A stretch of 64,000 nucleotides of DNA from Rostratula benghalensis (GCA_013399305.1 VXAI01000021.1:7220794-7284793), one strand, 5' to 3'. Positions 1 through 15,403 are shown, numbered from the stretch's first letter. Notes: generated from the sequence alone by a model not told the origin. Numbers and translations: made by a program.

Positions 1-3000
1 GAGTTACTTTCTGCAGTGTTCCTACCATAGGTTACAAAGACCATCCTGGAAAAAGCATTCCAGTTTTTGTTTAGCAGCATGTTTGAAGGTGTTCAAAATA
101 CCATTTTGTATGTTTTCTAATGTTCCATGTTTTCCAACATTTCATGTACCTCATATGGGATAATGTTTGCTTTTTCAAAGAATCCTTTCCTCTTAAGCTC
201 ACAGATGAACAGTTAGCAGTGTCTTCTTTCACAGATTCCCATACTTTATTAATACAAATGGATCCCCAGTATGCAGGATGAGAGGAAAAACAACACTGCA
301 ATAAGAGCAGTGAGACACCACCTCTGAATGAAAAGCCTGCACTGCAGCCTATCAGCCCCAGAGTTATACATTCAGTGCACTGAGGCTTTCTACATTTCTC
401 CCAGGACAGAAGGGCAGCATGTTATTAGTAACAGGGTAAGGCAAACGGAACAATATCACCAGCATTCTCCTGCAGGCACCAGAGGCTTCTTAATCACGCT
501 ACTACTTACACGTGGTTTTTTTTTGCTAACTTTTGTAAAGCTTAATGTACTTTTAGATGAAATATATACGAGGGCATTACACAGGAAAATCTCAAGCAGG
601 GTGTGTTTCTGTGCAAGCACTCATCATCTCTATAGGAAACCTTTGAGTTGTATGGAGACATGTCTTCTCATCTGTAGTGAAATCTCACCAAAAAAGCAGA
701 GTTCTGTTATTTTTCTGGCTGATCTTCTTTTTACCAAATATATTTTCATCCTTTGTGGCAGATAGCAGGTCATATGAAAAGAATATGTGAAGAAATGCAA
801 TTCTGAGAAACAAAGAGTAAGAAAAATCAAAGCCATAAAAATGCCACTTGAAATAAAATTCTAACAACATCTAGGAGAGACTGCAGTTTAACTTCATTTA
901 CTCTTCCCTCCTAAGCTTTAGAGATATCTGAGAGATGCAGTTCTGAGAAAAATTCAGTGTACCTATTGATGTATATTCAAGAGTCACTGAGATAGTAATA
1001 CCATTTTTATGTAATATAAAGCATCATCAAGAAAGCCACAACTTAAGAGTGAGTCACCCTCTTTTGCATACCATCCTTAGCTGTCAATTTTAAAATTAGC
1101 TATAGAAAGATGCAATATTAAAAAGTTAATTTAAATTGGAGTTTGAGTAAAATATGAATAGGCACAGGTCAGATTTACATGACACAATGATGGAAAAGTG
1201 ACCAAAAAACCCCAAACAAAATTAATTACTACCTTAGATATTTTCACAATTAAATATGAAATGATCAGCAAAGTGCATTTGTACAAAATATCACTGATTC
1301 TGAAAAAAGAAAAAAAAGACCTGGCAGAAGAAATGTTATGCTATAGCTTATCTTTTGAGGTGATTGGTAGGAAGACTTAGATTGAAGGGGTGGATGGACA
1401 ATTTCAGGGCATGAAAAACCCATGCATTTAATAAATACAAAAAGCACACTTATCTCGGTAAATCCATGAGCTGAAAATGGCCAAAGTCTCAGAAGGAAAT
1501 GGAAGGCATTACTAGACAGGCTGTTATGTTCTTCCTTCTCCCTGCTTATAGCTGCTGCTCAGGATGGGACATATTTTGCTTGATCCAGTACAGCCTTTCT
1601 TACGTACTTAGGTAACAAAAAGTGGCATATCAGGAAAAAAATGGGTTGAAAGGAATTGTGCACGTAGCAAGGTCAATCATAAAGTACCCTCTAATCTTGT
1701 CTGCATTCTTTTCTGTCTTTTCAGCCCATCACTTATTTGTTTCATCTGCATACTATGATTTGCTTGTTGCAGTGTAAATTTTTCAGGCCAAGAACTGTCA
1801 CTGATGTTTGTACAGAGCTTCACACAGCAGGTAACACTCAGCAGAAGCCTCTGGCCTCTACAAAAACAGGAATGATAGAAAATAAGACAGAATAGCAGCT
1901 GGGGGTAATGGCATGTTGGTGTTCTTAGTTCTCTGAAAGCAGCATTAGACCTAAAGTGAGCAGCAGAAGTAATGTAGTAATGCAGAGGGCATTTTATCTC
2001 TGACACGTGGCTATGAGATTCACATTTGCACTTTAGAAATATTTTCAAAATTTCATTAAGATTCTGGGCCTTATTATTCTTAAAATCCCATCTGTGCCAT
2101 ATCACTTACATGTTATCAAACAGAAGTAGATTCCAACAGCTTTATATTGATGTAACACCACAAAATCTTCTTGAAATTAGTGTTACTGACCCTATTCTCT
2201 AAGTAAAATCAAACTAGAGTTGCAGAGCAGAGGGAAATGAAGCTCTCAAACTCAGTTCAGCAAAAATCAAATAATCTTCCCCCTCCCTTTCTAAACTCTG
2301 AGATTTGTCTACAAGTAACCTTTCAGAGAAGATCTCTCCAAAACCCATTCTCAAGTCCTCTGGCATACAAGGTCTGAAAATAACATGGCTAAATATAACT
2401 TGTCTGATATGTCTCCCAAACACAACGTGCTATTGTTTTTCTTCACTCCTACTCTAGTTTCATACAAAGCTTTTTCTTTCCAGTGGCATAAAAGTTATTA
2501 TATCTTCTTCCATCATGCACAGCATTTTTAGCATACTTTCAAATAACAATGTGAGCAGAAAGGGGAATATTACATGGACTCGTAGTTATTAGCAGTTTTA
2601 AACTCTCTCTCTATTCCTGTTCTGCAGATCATCCATACACCTCTCTGAAATGTAAGTAACTGCAGAAGTAAAAACTTTGATCGTCCTCTTCTGATCTCAA
2701 GTCCTTACCTCTGCTAGACATTCTAAAGAAAAAAACACTTTTTAAAAAAATTAGAGAGAGATATAATTTGCTTTTGGAAAGTAATTAAACAGCAAAAAGA
2801 AGCAGTCACATGGTCAAACTAAGCAACATTAGTTTATGAACAACTAACTCGCTGATAAAATGAGAAGACTTGGTGGCCACATGAACACAATGACAAACCT
2901 AAAGTTTTCAAAGCAGCGTTATTAAAGCTGTGGAGTATCTCATGCTATCAGAAGGAAAACAACAGCAAAGAGAAACTTAAAACAAAAAACAACAACAAAA

Positions 3001-3634
3001 AAAGAGTGTATTATGATTAACACTCTAAACCTGATAGCTACCAATATTTCCAAAATAAAAGGTATTGTCTCACTTGATTTAGTGACATGCATGACCAAAA
3101 GTAGTAAACAAATAAACCAAATTCTGCACTTTCACTCTTCCTCTCCCACCTTCCCTTTTCACAAAGGCAGAGCTCTTGCTCCCTCCCCAAGCTTGCCAAA
3201 AAATTGAAATTCATTTCTGAAGCCTCAGGCAAAACACTTGCATGGATTTGTTTCCTTATGGTGGCAGAAACTTGGGATGGATGCCCTAAGTGAGCACAGA
3301 CTGCCAGACTGGTGAACAGCTAGGGAATTTGCACCTCTGTTTCAGCAAGGAATCTGGGGAAGCTTAGCTGACAATACAGATTGTTTTGTCTGCCAGGGGG
3401 TGGGAACAATAGGCACCATCTGTCCTGTCTCATTCAGAAGCACAAGCATCTGAGATGAAGGATCCAGTCATAGCACTAGAAAACGATTGCAGCCAGGAGC
3501 TGAATCCATACTGATTAGCATAATATTACAGCTCACCTCATTTAGGTACTTACTATAGGCCTGAGCTGAGAGAGTTTCTTTTTCAGACCCGTCATTTCTG
3601 CTGTCCTCATGCCATGCAGTAGGCTTTGCACTAA
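1..3634. other. Intron 1 sequence, no gene or clear repeat
   Basis: AT-rich unique-looking sequence. The short open frames here lack any recognisable domain. There are short A/C-rich patches (near 1200 and 2980-3005). The block at about 3240-3480 is less AT-rich but I do not recognise it. Confidence 0.6.
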
Positions 3635-3636
3635 TG

Positions 3637-3860
3637 ATCATAGAATCATAGAATCATTCAGGTTGGAAGAGACCCTTGGGATCATCGAGTCCAACCATCA
3701 GCCCTACTCTATAAATTCCTCCCCAACCCCAAATCTCCCAACACCACATCTAAATGACCCTCTCCCAGGTATGGGGACTCAACCACCTCCCTGGACAGCC
3801 TATTCCAATGTCTGACCACCCTTTCTGTGAAAAAATTCTTTCCTAATGTTCAGCCTAAAA
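3637..3860 (-). mobile_element. CR1 LINE fragment, 3' end
   Basis: The plus strand begins ATCATAGAATCATAGAATC and continues GGTTGGAAGAGACCC, the reverse complement of the avian CR1 3' terminus. The element is therefore on the minus strand with its 3' end at about 3637. It is truncated at its 5' side near 3860, within the end of the old reverse-transcriptase frame and the 3' UTR. 5' truncation is normal for LINE insertion. It is non-functional. Confidence 0.95.
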
Positions 3861-6800
3861 TGATGTACAATAAAAAGTCTAATAACTATAATGCACTCCT
3901 TGTAAAATGCTATTATAGCTGGTCTGTCTCAAGAACCCAGTGATCTGATGGGGTATCATACTATTGACAACAATATATACAGAGAAATAAAAAAGAACCT
4001 CTTGGCTTTTACACATCACTTAAGTAACACATGGCACTTTCATATACAGAAATTGTACATATTTTATGGCGTTGCAAATTTACAAACAGAACCCATTTGC
4101 CCTATTGGTGAACACATTGAGAAAAGAGAGCATTTTACACATCCCTTACGATAACACAGAGGACAAGAATGAATCCAGAGCATAACACAGCCAAAAGAAA
4201 ATTCAAACTTCACACTAACTGCATTTACTTGTTTCAGCTGCTGTCAAGCTCTTCAGCTTAAAATTTAAAATGGTAATGAAAAATTATTATAAAACTCAGG
4301 AAAGAAAATATGTTAAAATAACGTAATTTTAAAACTTGTCTGTTGCCTACAGTAAATTTTTGAGCAGTGTTATTCAACATAATTGTAATTTGTAATTTGA
4401 AAATATTAGAAGACAGTAACTTTCCTTAGCCTCACATTTCATCATAAAGATCTCCTACCATAGTCCAGATGTTTGTACTGTAACTTCTCCAAAGCAAAAA
4501 ATGCATATGGCCAAATTATTTGATCTTTTGACATGGATCTAAATTTATCTCAGCTCCCAATGTTTCTGTATACAGCTGACTGTTGCTAAGGAATGAAACA
4601 TCAGACCATATAATGAGAACCCTACAGCCCTACAGATACTTTCAAACACCGAGCTACCTCTGCAGGGTTGAGGTTTTTTCCACCCCCACAGCAAGTTTTT
4701 ATTTTATCTGCATGTGGGCATTTGGTACCTTTACTGAGACGAAGCAATGCAGTAATTATTCCATATTTATCCACCCAATGGAAGGTAATCTGCTTTCACG
4801 TTTTGTAATGGAAAGAGAGGGGGCAGAAGTGAGGAAAGAAGTAAATACTGGCCCTGCCAGAACTTGTTTTTTCCAAAGCAATGAAAAAAACATTCTTTCA
4901 GAAAAATATGGGGATGAGCCAGCAAATTTAGCACCATGATAACAAAGTCAAAGCAGGTTACACACTACTGAGTAAATTGACATAGGGAAATACTCCATAT
5001 AGAAGGTAATTTTGCTAGAATACTCTGTAGAGTACAACTCAAAAGTGAAGATAAGTAAAAGATGTCATTATTCATAGAAGTTACATATATATCCATAAAC
5101 ATGAAGAATTATGAGGAAATGCCATTATATAGAAAAAATTATTATGTCTATATGTATACTATATCATTATATGCATACAATATGTATTTAATATATGTAT
5201 GACAAATATATAGTATACATTTAATATATGTATTGCAAATACATATATTATATATATAAGATACATGTAAAGTGTGTGTGTAACAAAGAAAAGTGATGCA
5301 AAATTGCACTTCAACAAGCAGTCATTTTCTAGGCAAATCCCCAGCAGGTAAAAAACATTAAGCCCCAAGAAATCTTAAAGAAAAGCTCCAGTACATTTTT
5401 TCACACCATCACATTAGATTAGCAGTGTGAACAACTGCAAATAGAGAAAAGGTTGAATGTGCAAATAGATAATCTTAGTCAAAACAATAAAGAGAAACTA
5501 CCAGGCTTATGGAATACAGCTGCAGCCCTGTATATTATTTCAGACATGCTGTTGTCAGTGTCCAGTGACACTGAAAACAAGGATTGACTTGTTTTCCTCG
5601 GCGCTGTCAAAGGCTGGCCATATTCTAGGTACCACCACTGTGAACCTTTTGGAACTATGCTTACTGCACCTCTTTTAGTAACTCAAAATCTGAGAAAGTC
5701 AGCTTTTCAGCAATGCAAAAGGATGATAGAATAATTCATCAGGATATTTAATAAATATAGTTTACAATAATAATAACTAAAAAATCACACATACCTCCTG
5801 TTACATCAGGAATATGAATTTCCATGTATTTTGCTAACATTGGTCACAAATACATCATCAGCATCATCCTAAAACTACAGATTCAATAACCTCATGTTAA
5901 ACTCATTCAAGATACCAAATGGAATTTTCCATTCCATTTTCTTTCTGAGAAGTATCTTTACACTAGGTGCTGCCTGGCACTGCCAGTTTAACTCTCATGA
6001 GAATCTCATTCAACTCCACAGATTACTTTAGGATTCCTGAGAAAATCTTTTATGTATTTAAATCTCAACCATCAGTTTAAACAGAGCTACAAATTTACAC
6101 CACCATATTTGAAAAGATTCTCATCTCTGAAACTGATGAAGGAAAAATAACCCCATCCACCCCTCCTGTCGTCACCTCCTCTCCAAACCCAACTTGACAT
6201 TTCCAATTAATCCTTCCTTTCCTCAGAAGCTGAAAAACCACCTGTCATAAGGTAATGAGGAGTTTATTACTAGTCCTCAAAGACAGAGGGTAAGGAAGGT
6301 TTGGGAGTTCTCAAATTTTTAGAAATTTTTATGATGGCTTATGATTACCAAATGAGTGAAAAAGTAGGCTGATTTTCTTCTTATTAATCATGTACCAAAA
6401 GTCGTGTCCAAAACTAAATGCCCATTGGTATGTACTAAATTTTTCAGAGAAGCTGAATGGGTCAATTACATTTCTTATTTTGTACTGAAATTTTCATATT
6501 CTGCAAATGAAAAAAATGTTAAATAGTAGACTCTGGTAAGAAAACACCCCTTTTTTCCCCCCACAAAGTTTCTTTTTTTCTCTAACTACAATTTTCACAT
6601 TGTAGTATTTCCAAATAATTACAGTACGAAAGAATACAACACTCTAACTACTGTTCCCTTGCAAAGGCTGAAGACTAAACAATGGCCTGACCATATAAAA
6701 ATATTTTGGTTTTTTTTAAAAAAAATTACACATGCTAAAGTCTATAAAATGGGAAAGAATGCAGGCTGTTGGGATTTCCATCATAAAACTATTTGGGGTT

Positions 6801-9800
6801 TTGTCTCTTTTTTTTTTTTTTTCCAAATCTTTACCAAGCATGAAATTTGAATTGTCTGCATAACAAGTGCTACTGGTTTTCACTCCCATTAAGATATCTG
6901 TATCACCAAACTGATTCTTCTTTTCTAATAGGTAAGTATTTCATTAGGTATTTCATTCACTGTGCAGCTGACTTTGGGTAATTCTGTGTAGCCAGGAAAC
7001 ACACCACTACAATGGAATTTTGGAAACAGAAGCAAGGCTGAACCAAAAGACAACTCTAGAGATCCAGTAAAGTCAGGATGCAGGGGACTGGGGGGACTTC
7101 TTTCTACATTTGTAGTTTTGTTTTGGGTTAAAACACTGGTGTAATAATAGTTTCCATTCAACTTGGTTGTATATTCACTGCTTACTACACCTTTGATAAA
7201 GTTACAAAAGAACACAGAAGTTTTCATCTCTGTCTACACCACTATTCTATTATTTCCCATTACCATTTTCCAAGGAATACAACAGCCAAGAAACATAAAA
7301 GCAGGAGGCTAAAGAGAGAATAAGCGTAGAAGGCCTTTACGCCTAAGTCTATAAATATCTGCCTACTCCCTGATAGGCACGAGTCTTCCATCCTTTCTCA
7401 CCTGGTGCTCCAGGTGGTGTTTTAGCAGTCAGCCCAATTCCAGAGAGAATTCAGAGAGACTTATACAGACAAAAGCATGTATAAGTGGACTGTACTTTTC
7501 CCTGTCAGCTTAGCTCTATCCACTTAGAGTCTCTGAAAGCTGAGCAACAAGTAGTTGCTGTAGCAGTCCACCATGCTCCTCTAGCCTCCTCTCACCACCC
7601 TAAGCTGTTATACCTGGAAATGTCTACACACCCAGGAATAACCGAGGCTTTTTCTCCTTCTTTGTCAGGTAACATTGCCACAGCAATGTCACAGCAAAGC
7701 AGGCCAAAACCAAGCTGGTAGAAACTGAACAATCCCAGACTTAGTCTGTTGGGCCACACATTTCAGACTGCAGCAGAACCCGCAAGCGGTCAGTGCTCAC
7801 TGCTCTGGATCAGCCTGCGAGGCTTAGCCAGGAACTGGGTAGTTACAGAAACGCTAATTCAAAAAGGATTTCAGCCTCACTGTCTGGTTCAGCTAACACA
7901 ATTACAGAAGAAGCTTTGTCAATACAGTGAAAAGATTTATTCTTTGCAAATGTTCCTGTTGCATTTAGAGGCAGAAGGGAATTAGGACAGAGACAAATGA
8001 TCCCCACTGTGTAGGCAAAGTTTCCAAAAAAGATGCAGAACTGCAGAGGAGTTTGGGCTCATGCTGACACATCAGGAATGATGAGGAAGTGAACCCTACT
8101 AAATTTACAATGGGGAAAATATTAAAAAACCATGCTTTTCCCCAAAGAGCTGTTGGTATTTAGTCTGATGACTGAAATGCAGGGGTGATGAAATATAACT
8201 TTGAAAAGTTTTTCGTTAAATCTGCTACACCTAGAGTAACTGTCCATTTACCCTAAACCATAAAAGCATTTTAAGCAAGCTAACCAATTGATTAAAGAAG
8301 CACAAAGAACAATAAAAAAAGCTACAGCATTGTAAGATATCATTGCTTTGAATGCCTCAGGAGGTGTGCAGCTAAGCAAAAGGCATCAAAGGAAAAGCTA
8401 TAGACTCTCTTTCACAATATGGTCTGTGAGCCAGCACACCATCTTCAACATTCCCATACATATTGCCCCACAGGATTTGCAGACCCCCGCAAGAACCCTG
8501 TCTGATCACAACTGAATAAAGAAACAAGAGATTCCAGGTACAGCATGTTACTGAATTTTGCTCGCAAGCCAAACCTAAATGTCTCCTAAATTCTCCATCT
8601 TTCATTGTTCAAAGCACTGTCTATTCCACTGTAAGAAGGGGCTGGACTCTGCCTGCCTCATGTTACACAGACAAGAAAACAGGCAAGAGCTTTGGTTAAA
8701 ACTGGCAGAATTAGGTAAAATATAATATCAAACCAAGTAACTTTGATATTGCATGTATGTTAATATTCAAATCCATGGTGCTGTTCTCTCTCACACCTAT
8801 TGTTTAAAAACTATTTTGACTCGGAGAGGAGCAGTTGTACCCTTTTATGGAAAGATACAATTGATTCATACACACAAAGTCTACTTGATGTAAGGACTTT
8901 TGGATCACAATTTTGCAAGTAGATTCTGTGGAAAAAAAAAAAATTATACCTGAAAAATTGTGGATGTCAATACTAATTATAAGGGCTGAATCAGGATTCA
9001 TCTGTCTCCAACCTTTGCCATATTTGAAACATACAGCATTGCTATTTCTAGTGATACTTCCAAGCGCTATTGATGGCCTACACATATTTATACATCTACA
9101 GAAGACAGAGATATTATTAACCAACACCGAGAGCTACTCAGAAAAGAGAAATTGTTTCATTGCAGTTTGCCTTTAAGTTTCACATCTGCTATATTCAAAT
9201 AATTGTCATGCATGTAAAATTGCCTGATATGCCTCTCATTTAGGACCTAAAATGGGCTGCAGGAACACACTCACTCTTACAAAATGCATTAGCACATTCA
9301 TGATGGGTCTCTTAAGTATTCTTTCTCAGAATCTAAGAGGCATTTTCTATTTTCCCAAACAATACTTTTGTAACGATAAAAATTTATTAACTTGTTCTCC
9401 AGTACTGGTCATAGCACAGTGGTCTTGATGGCCACAAAGAGATTCACCCATAACATGCAGCAAAATCTATCTCCTGTTTATTCATTACATTCCTACATCC
9501 TTACTATTCTTTTCTAACCAGAACTATATTTAATAGACTTCTGATCAGTCACAAGGCTCAAGGGGTCTGAATGACAAAGAATTAACACAGAACTGAGGAG
9601 AGCTAGCAGCTAACCACAGCAAAGGCACACCAATGAGTTACATTAGAATATCATATAAGAATTTAACATTTTCTCATGAAAACAAGGAAAACATTTACAT
9701 GTGCGAAGTTCAGGCAGAGAGATCAAGGACCTTAAACGTCTACTGCCAAATAGAGAATCCATGCAAACTTGAACAAAGACTTTCTGTCATCACTTGAACC

Positions 9801-12800
9801 AACCTTTGTGTTTCTGGGTTTGGATCATTGATAATCTTCATAGAAAAGAGGGAAAAAAAACAAACAAAAACCCCAAAGTAGGATTGCCTGGATACATCTG
9901 AGAAAAGCATACTGACACATAAGGCATCTGTGGGAGTATTAGCAAATCCTGAGAGCAAAGATAACACAAGAATAAGTACACATTGCTTTGAGCCTTAGAA
10001 CAGTCTGGATTTAACTCAAAGGCAAGAAGGCTGAGGATTCCTGGTCACTGTAGTGGAATGCTATGCTAACTGAAGTACAAAGCCATGAAACTTGGCTTCT
10101 GTTCACACCAAATCACATCAAGGGACAAAGTTCAGCTGCTTCATCTACTGCTTAATGTCATTTTTTGGAACTATGTATGTACTGCCAAAAATATCACCTG
10201 CTTCATTTTACCACATTTTCACCACCTTAAGAGCTAACAGGAAAGGGAAGTATCAACTTGAAAAACTAATGTGCTCAAAACACTATGAGTAAAATTATCT
10301 TTCAAGAAGAACAAAGCTCTGACTGTATTTTTGGCTTAAACATGATTGTTTGGTTTTCACAAATCCAGTTATTTCTCTGTAGTGTGACTTCCCATGCCCC
10401 ATGGTTTCAGTCACATAGACATATTCCAGGTATAAGACATAGCTACTTAGTAGCAAACTAGCCCAACACCAAAAAGGAAAACAAAGGAGATGCATTAATA
10501 GTAAGTAACCATGAGAGAAGAGTTGAAGAGTTGGTAAGAAAAAAAAAAAAAAAAAGTGTCTTCAGCTTAAAAAGGTAAGAGAGCAAATTCTTCTTTCAGA
10601 AGTAAGAAATTGTGTTTCTCAGAACCCCACAATGCGAATGAAAGTGGTAGGGTACCACAATTCCCATGGACAAAGCCTTACAAATAGGTGTGAGATGATC
10701 ATTGAACTAGGGATGGAGTCTCAATTCAAGCAGGCATCAAACTGGGTCATGTTGGCCATTTACTAAACTAACAGCTGACCTCCAGAAGCCAAGTTTTCTC
10801 TTGATATACTGCAGCCTTTAAGTGCAAGCTATTTGAATTTACTCTCCAAATTTTTAGCCTGAGGGCTTAGTGTTGTCACAGCTACTTTAAAATAGGGATC
10901 AGCGCTGCACAGAGATAATGCCACTGCAGCATAAACACCTGCCAGCTAAACTGACAGCTCTTCAAAGATGTCTCTGGACACCAATCCCAAAAGAGCTAAT
11001 AGCAGCTCAGTTAAGCTGCAGGTTCACAAATGGGGCACGTGAGGAGCCCAATGTATCCAGACAGCTACCTCTCTCAGCCTAAAGTTTCACTGTCAAAAAT
11101 GTTCAGAAAAGCAAATTATATACAACCAAATTCCTGCAATTTGCAAATATTTTTTCATATAAACTAAGTATTCAGTAAGAATACAAATCATGTCCTAAAC
11201 TTAACACACGCATCTCGATTTGTCAGTCATATCAGCATAAAAACACCAGTCAAGCATCTGTGACACAATACTGTTACCATACAAGCAGCCTCAACAACCA
11301 TTGTGACTCTCCTAAGCTAAATGCAGACATAAAAGTAATGTGGTATAATTTAATTGTGACATTACAGCCGAGTTCAGCCACGACAAGTATGCATTTTCTC
11401 TCTTGATCTCAAAATATACCAGACTGTGAATCTAGAGAACTGTGAAACCAAAACTAATTGTGTCTTCTAGTTATACTGAGTAACTTGCTGCAAGAGTCAC
11501 ACTCCCACTCAGTGAACCCTGTTCTGAACTTTCCCTTAGCATTTGAATTAAATAAAGTTACACCAAATTAAAAAAAAAAATAAAAATTAGCAATTCAAAC
11601 TAAATAAGCAAATCCTCCACATAATCACAACAGTGAAATGACAGGATTAGTGTAGCATTCCCTGCCAGCTCATGCTCTTTGTTAATCAGTTACTTAACCA
11701 CATATAAAATGATGCCACACTCCTTCAATCAATTCCTTTCTGAGAGACCACTATCTACTTAAAAATTCATGCAAGGCTATTAGGTTTGCAACGGTAAAGG
11801 GGTAAGAGTGCAGTAGAAAAGTCAGCTGCAAAACTCTTTGGGGAAAAATTCACATATTTCAGCTTTACTACCAAAATAAACTGAATGCACAAAGTAAAAA
11901 AAAAAAGCCAAATATATACCATTTGGTGTATTTTTTAAAACAAATGGAGCCTTAAATTATATACTGCCTTCTCTGTTTCTTTATTATTCGGCCATATCAA
12001 TACAAAGAGCTGTAAATCAAATCAGTGCAGTGACACTGCAACTGGGATATTGTAAAGAGGTATAGGGAAACAAAGGACTGGAAGGACTGGGTAGCATGGT
12101 AACAAGCAAGAGACAACGCAGAGCAGATCAAAGAATTTCTCAGAAAAGATGTTTAAAGAACAGAGTAGTTTTCCTAGGTTCCTCCATGACACAGACATTT
12201 AAATGCAGAAAACTGGGTATTAAGAAAAATATAATTTGGCAGCAAAAATTAATAAAAAGAGAAGTGGAATGGCATGAAACTAAAGACCCACTAAGCAAGC
12301 TACAGAAATTCTTGATCTTGCAACAGGAAACGTAACCAGCAGAGTTAGGAATAAGAAGCCACTCAACAAACAACTCTGCTTCGTCACTCTACTATTTGGC
12401 CAAATGTAATCTTGTTCCTCATTTTTATTTAATCCAGCAACATATCAAAGCATTACATATGACTGGAAAAGTACAAAGGCTTGCTTGCTATTACTGCCCA
12501 CCCATAATGATTGCTGTAGCAAATAGCCTGGAACATCATTAAAAAAAAAAAAAAGACTAAACAGGGCTGCTACTACCACCTCAGGTAATCAAAGCAGAAC
12601 CCAAATATTTAGGTTTATTCTGCTATCCTGAGGTACTCTACGACAGGTATAGTAGCTGCACATTCACCCCTTAGTGAAAATAAATGTTGAAGCACATTCC
12701 CGAGTAGCTCATCTAGCTGTTTGAACGTTATCTATCTGATGGTTAACATCCTTTTGTTTTATCATCTGCTCCACAAGTTTGATGACTCTGGTGTATCAGA

Positions 12801-14458
12801 ACTCAATGAAAATGCTGGATAATGTGAAAAAAAATGTGCAGCCATTTTAAAATGTAATGTTTTAGAAACCTGAGCTAATTTCATTATTAACAGTTTACAT
12901 TTACTTATAAAAGTATATATGCAATACAAACTCCTAATTAAAGAAACTAATGTTGTTGTGTTATCGCTAGGTATTTTTCATAACTCACAGTAGTCAAAAT
13001 TCTCCACTGTAAGGATTTAACAACTACAACAGAAACTCTACATAACAAAATCATTCTGTGCTTTTAGTAGGTTACTATGGAAATATTTTTCCTTCTGAGA
13101 TATTGAAGCAGCTTCACAAACCCAAACAGAAGACTGGTTGCTCAGTTTGATTCACTTTCAGAAGTCTTCTCCATTTACAGGATGGTAACAAGCTAAGACC
13201 CTCACTTAAACAAGAACCAAAAAACCTGTTACAAGTAAATTAAAAATATATAAGTTGACAACTGGGAAGATAAAGCAAGTAAAGATGTATGTTACATCCC
13301 AGAAAAAAAGGGAATGAAAAAAAGAAGTTTTGCAGTTTGGTGAATTTCTCAGCTCAGTGCAAATGTGCATTTCAAGCTTAAGTTCTCAAAAACATCTAAG
13401 GGGGTGAAATGGAATATCAGATAACATACTTTGGCATGAATCATTTCTTTGACTGTACTTCAGCAATGCTCAGGCAGATGCAGAAGGTTTGCAAACCAAC
13501 AGAAAAACGAGCTCACTTACATGTGACTATGGTTTCACAGCAACACAGGGTAGCTCAAAGGTGGAGAGATGGGACAGCAACTAAAAGTATCCACCTCAGA
13601 GTCCAGACTCTCAGATTGAATTTGCAGCACTTCCATAGACATCCTCAGGCATACGGCACCTATACCCATACATCTCTGTTCCCTATCACAAAAATGGCAA
13701 TAAATAGCATCTTCCTATTCCAGGACGAATGGTGTGAGGATAACTACATTGCAAACATGCAAGGCATTCAGGCATTGTAACAGCAGAAGTAACCACAACC
13801 CTAGAACAGGTAGAAGAGTTAGTATTGTATTTGTCCATATATAGCTCCTAAACCTCTAAACTGCTAAGCATGTTTCAGAGAGACACTTTATCTCTATAAT
13901 TAGGGTACAATTCCACATTGTCCAAGTTTCCAGCACTCCTTGAATTCATTTGGGTAGTTTCACTACAGAACAATATAACCCAAATGCACAGACAACTATT
14001 CTTAAATGGCTGAAATGGTTACAGAACCAGTTGTTCTCCACGTCTCTCTCCCAGCATTTGCCAAAGAGCCTGTGGTCTCTCAGGACTGGGCACATCTCTT
14101 TCACCATCCCTGTTAAAAGCATAGCGACTTCCACACCAGTCAGGGACCATTACAGCTTCAGCTATCGCATCTAAATCTGCTCTTCAAAAATACAGTCCCT
14201 GCCTTTCTTAAGCTTATCTGAACATTATATACCAAGCACAGCTGCCCTTTCTGCTGACAGATGCCAAGAAAACTCTTGTCACCCAGCAGTGCTAATCTTT
14301 ATGTATTGTCCCTTCAATCAACCTGCAAGCTTATAGGAGTGCACACTTAATGCCTATTAAAATCTTCTAGGAGTTACCCAACAGGAACAAGGTCAAATTC
14401 CTTTGCAAGGAACCTGTTCTATGTGCTGGTGAAAGGTATTTCATGCTCTTTTTTTGTT
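3861..14458. other. Intron 1 sequence, AT-rich, no gene seen
   Basis: No exon, RNA gene or full mobile element is recognised. It holds an AT-rich tandem duplication near 5.2 kb, short T and A tracts (6808-6822; 8931-8942; 10539-10555; 12541-12554) and A/C-rich patches such as 9846-9875. A short piece at about 8665-8690 resembles the 3' part of MIR, but too weakly to call. The 123-codon frame at 13409-13780 has no recognisable similarity and no codon pattern that convinces me. Confidence 0.6.
5186..5243. repeat. AT-rich 33-bp tandem duplication
   Basis: Two near-identical 25-base blocks beginning ATTTAATATATGTAT lie at 5186-5210 and 5219-5243, a period of 33 bases, within an AT-only low-complexity tract of about 5143-5262 that ends in a short GT run (5272-5281). 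Confidence 0.75.
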
Positions 14459-15403
14459 ACAGAATCTTCATGGTTGGAAAGGACCTCTGAGACCACCAAA
14501 CCCAACCATACACATACAAACCCTCCCTACAATCTCAGCCACAAGAGCATGCCCCGAAGTGTCACATGTACATGTTTCTTAAATACCTCCAGGGATGGTG
14601 ACCCAACCACCTCCCTGGGCAGGCTCTTCCAGTGCCTGACCACTCTTTCAGGAAAGTCATTCTTCCTAATATTTATCCTGAACCTCCTCTGCTGCAATTT
14701 CAGATCATTTCCCCTGGTCCTGTCGTTATTCACTTGGGAGAAGAGAAACAACCATCTCTCTACAACCTCCTTTCAGGTAGAGGGCAATGAGGTCTCCCCT
14801 CAGCCTCCTCTTCTCCAAACTAAACAGGCCCAGTTCTCTCAGCCTCTCCTCGCATTACTTATTCTCTAGACCCCTCACACCAGGTTGGAGGTTCTGCTCT
14901 GGAGATGCTCCAGCACTTCAGTGTCCTTCTTGTATTGAGGGGCCCAGAACTTAACACAGTACTTGAGGAGAGGCCTCACCAGTGCTGAGTACAGAGGCAA
15001 GATCACTTCCCTACTCCTATGACCCTATGCTGGTCATACTATTCCTGATCCAGGTCAGGATCCTGTTGGCCTTCTTGGCCACCTGGGCACACTGCTGGCT
15101 CATATTCAGCCAGCTGTCCTCCAGCACGCCCAGGTCCTTTTCTGCTGGGCAGCTTTCCAGCCACTCTTCCCCAAGCCTGTAGTGCTGCATGGGGTTGTTG
15201 TGACCAAATACAGGACCTGGCACTTGGCCTTATTGAACCTCATACAATTGGCCTTGTCCCATTGATCCAACCTGTCCAGGTTCCTCTATAGAGCTTCCCT
15301 ACCCTCAAGCAGATCAACACTCCCACCTAATTTGGTGTCATCTGCCAACTTATTGAGGGTGCACTCGATCCCCTCATCCATATCATCGGAAAAGATATTA
15401 AAC
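14459..15403 (-). mobile_element. CR1 LINE fragment, about 0.95 kb
   Basis: Minus-strand CR1. The plus strand starts CAGAATCTTCATGGTTGGAAAGGACC (the 3' UTR end, without the full terminal octamer run) and extends through the reverse complement of the C-terminal reverse-transcriptase region, including the stretches for the conserved [12 protein letters not shown] and KFADD-like segments, to about 15403. Stop codons and indels break the frame. The plus-strand frames at 14423-14869 and 14982-15182 are antisense artefacts of this element. Confidence 0.93.

Noticed and set aside
13409..13780. 123-codon plus-strand frame
   Set aside because: No similarity I can recognise; composition like its surroundings.
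14423..15182. Plus-strand frames of 148 and 66 codons
   Set aside because: They are antisense readings of the minus-strand CR1 fragment.
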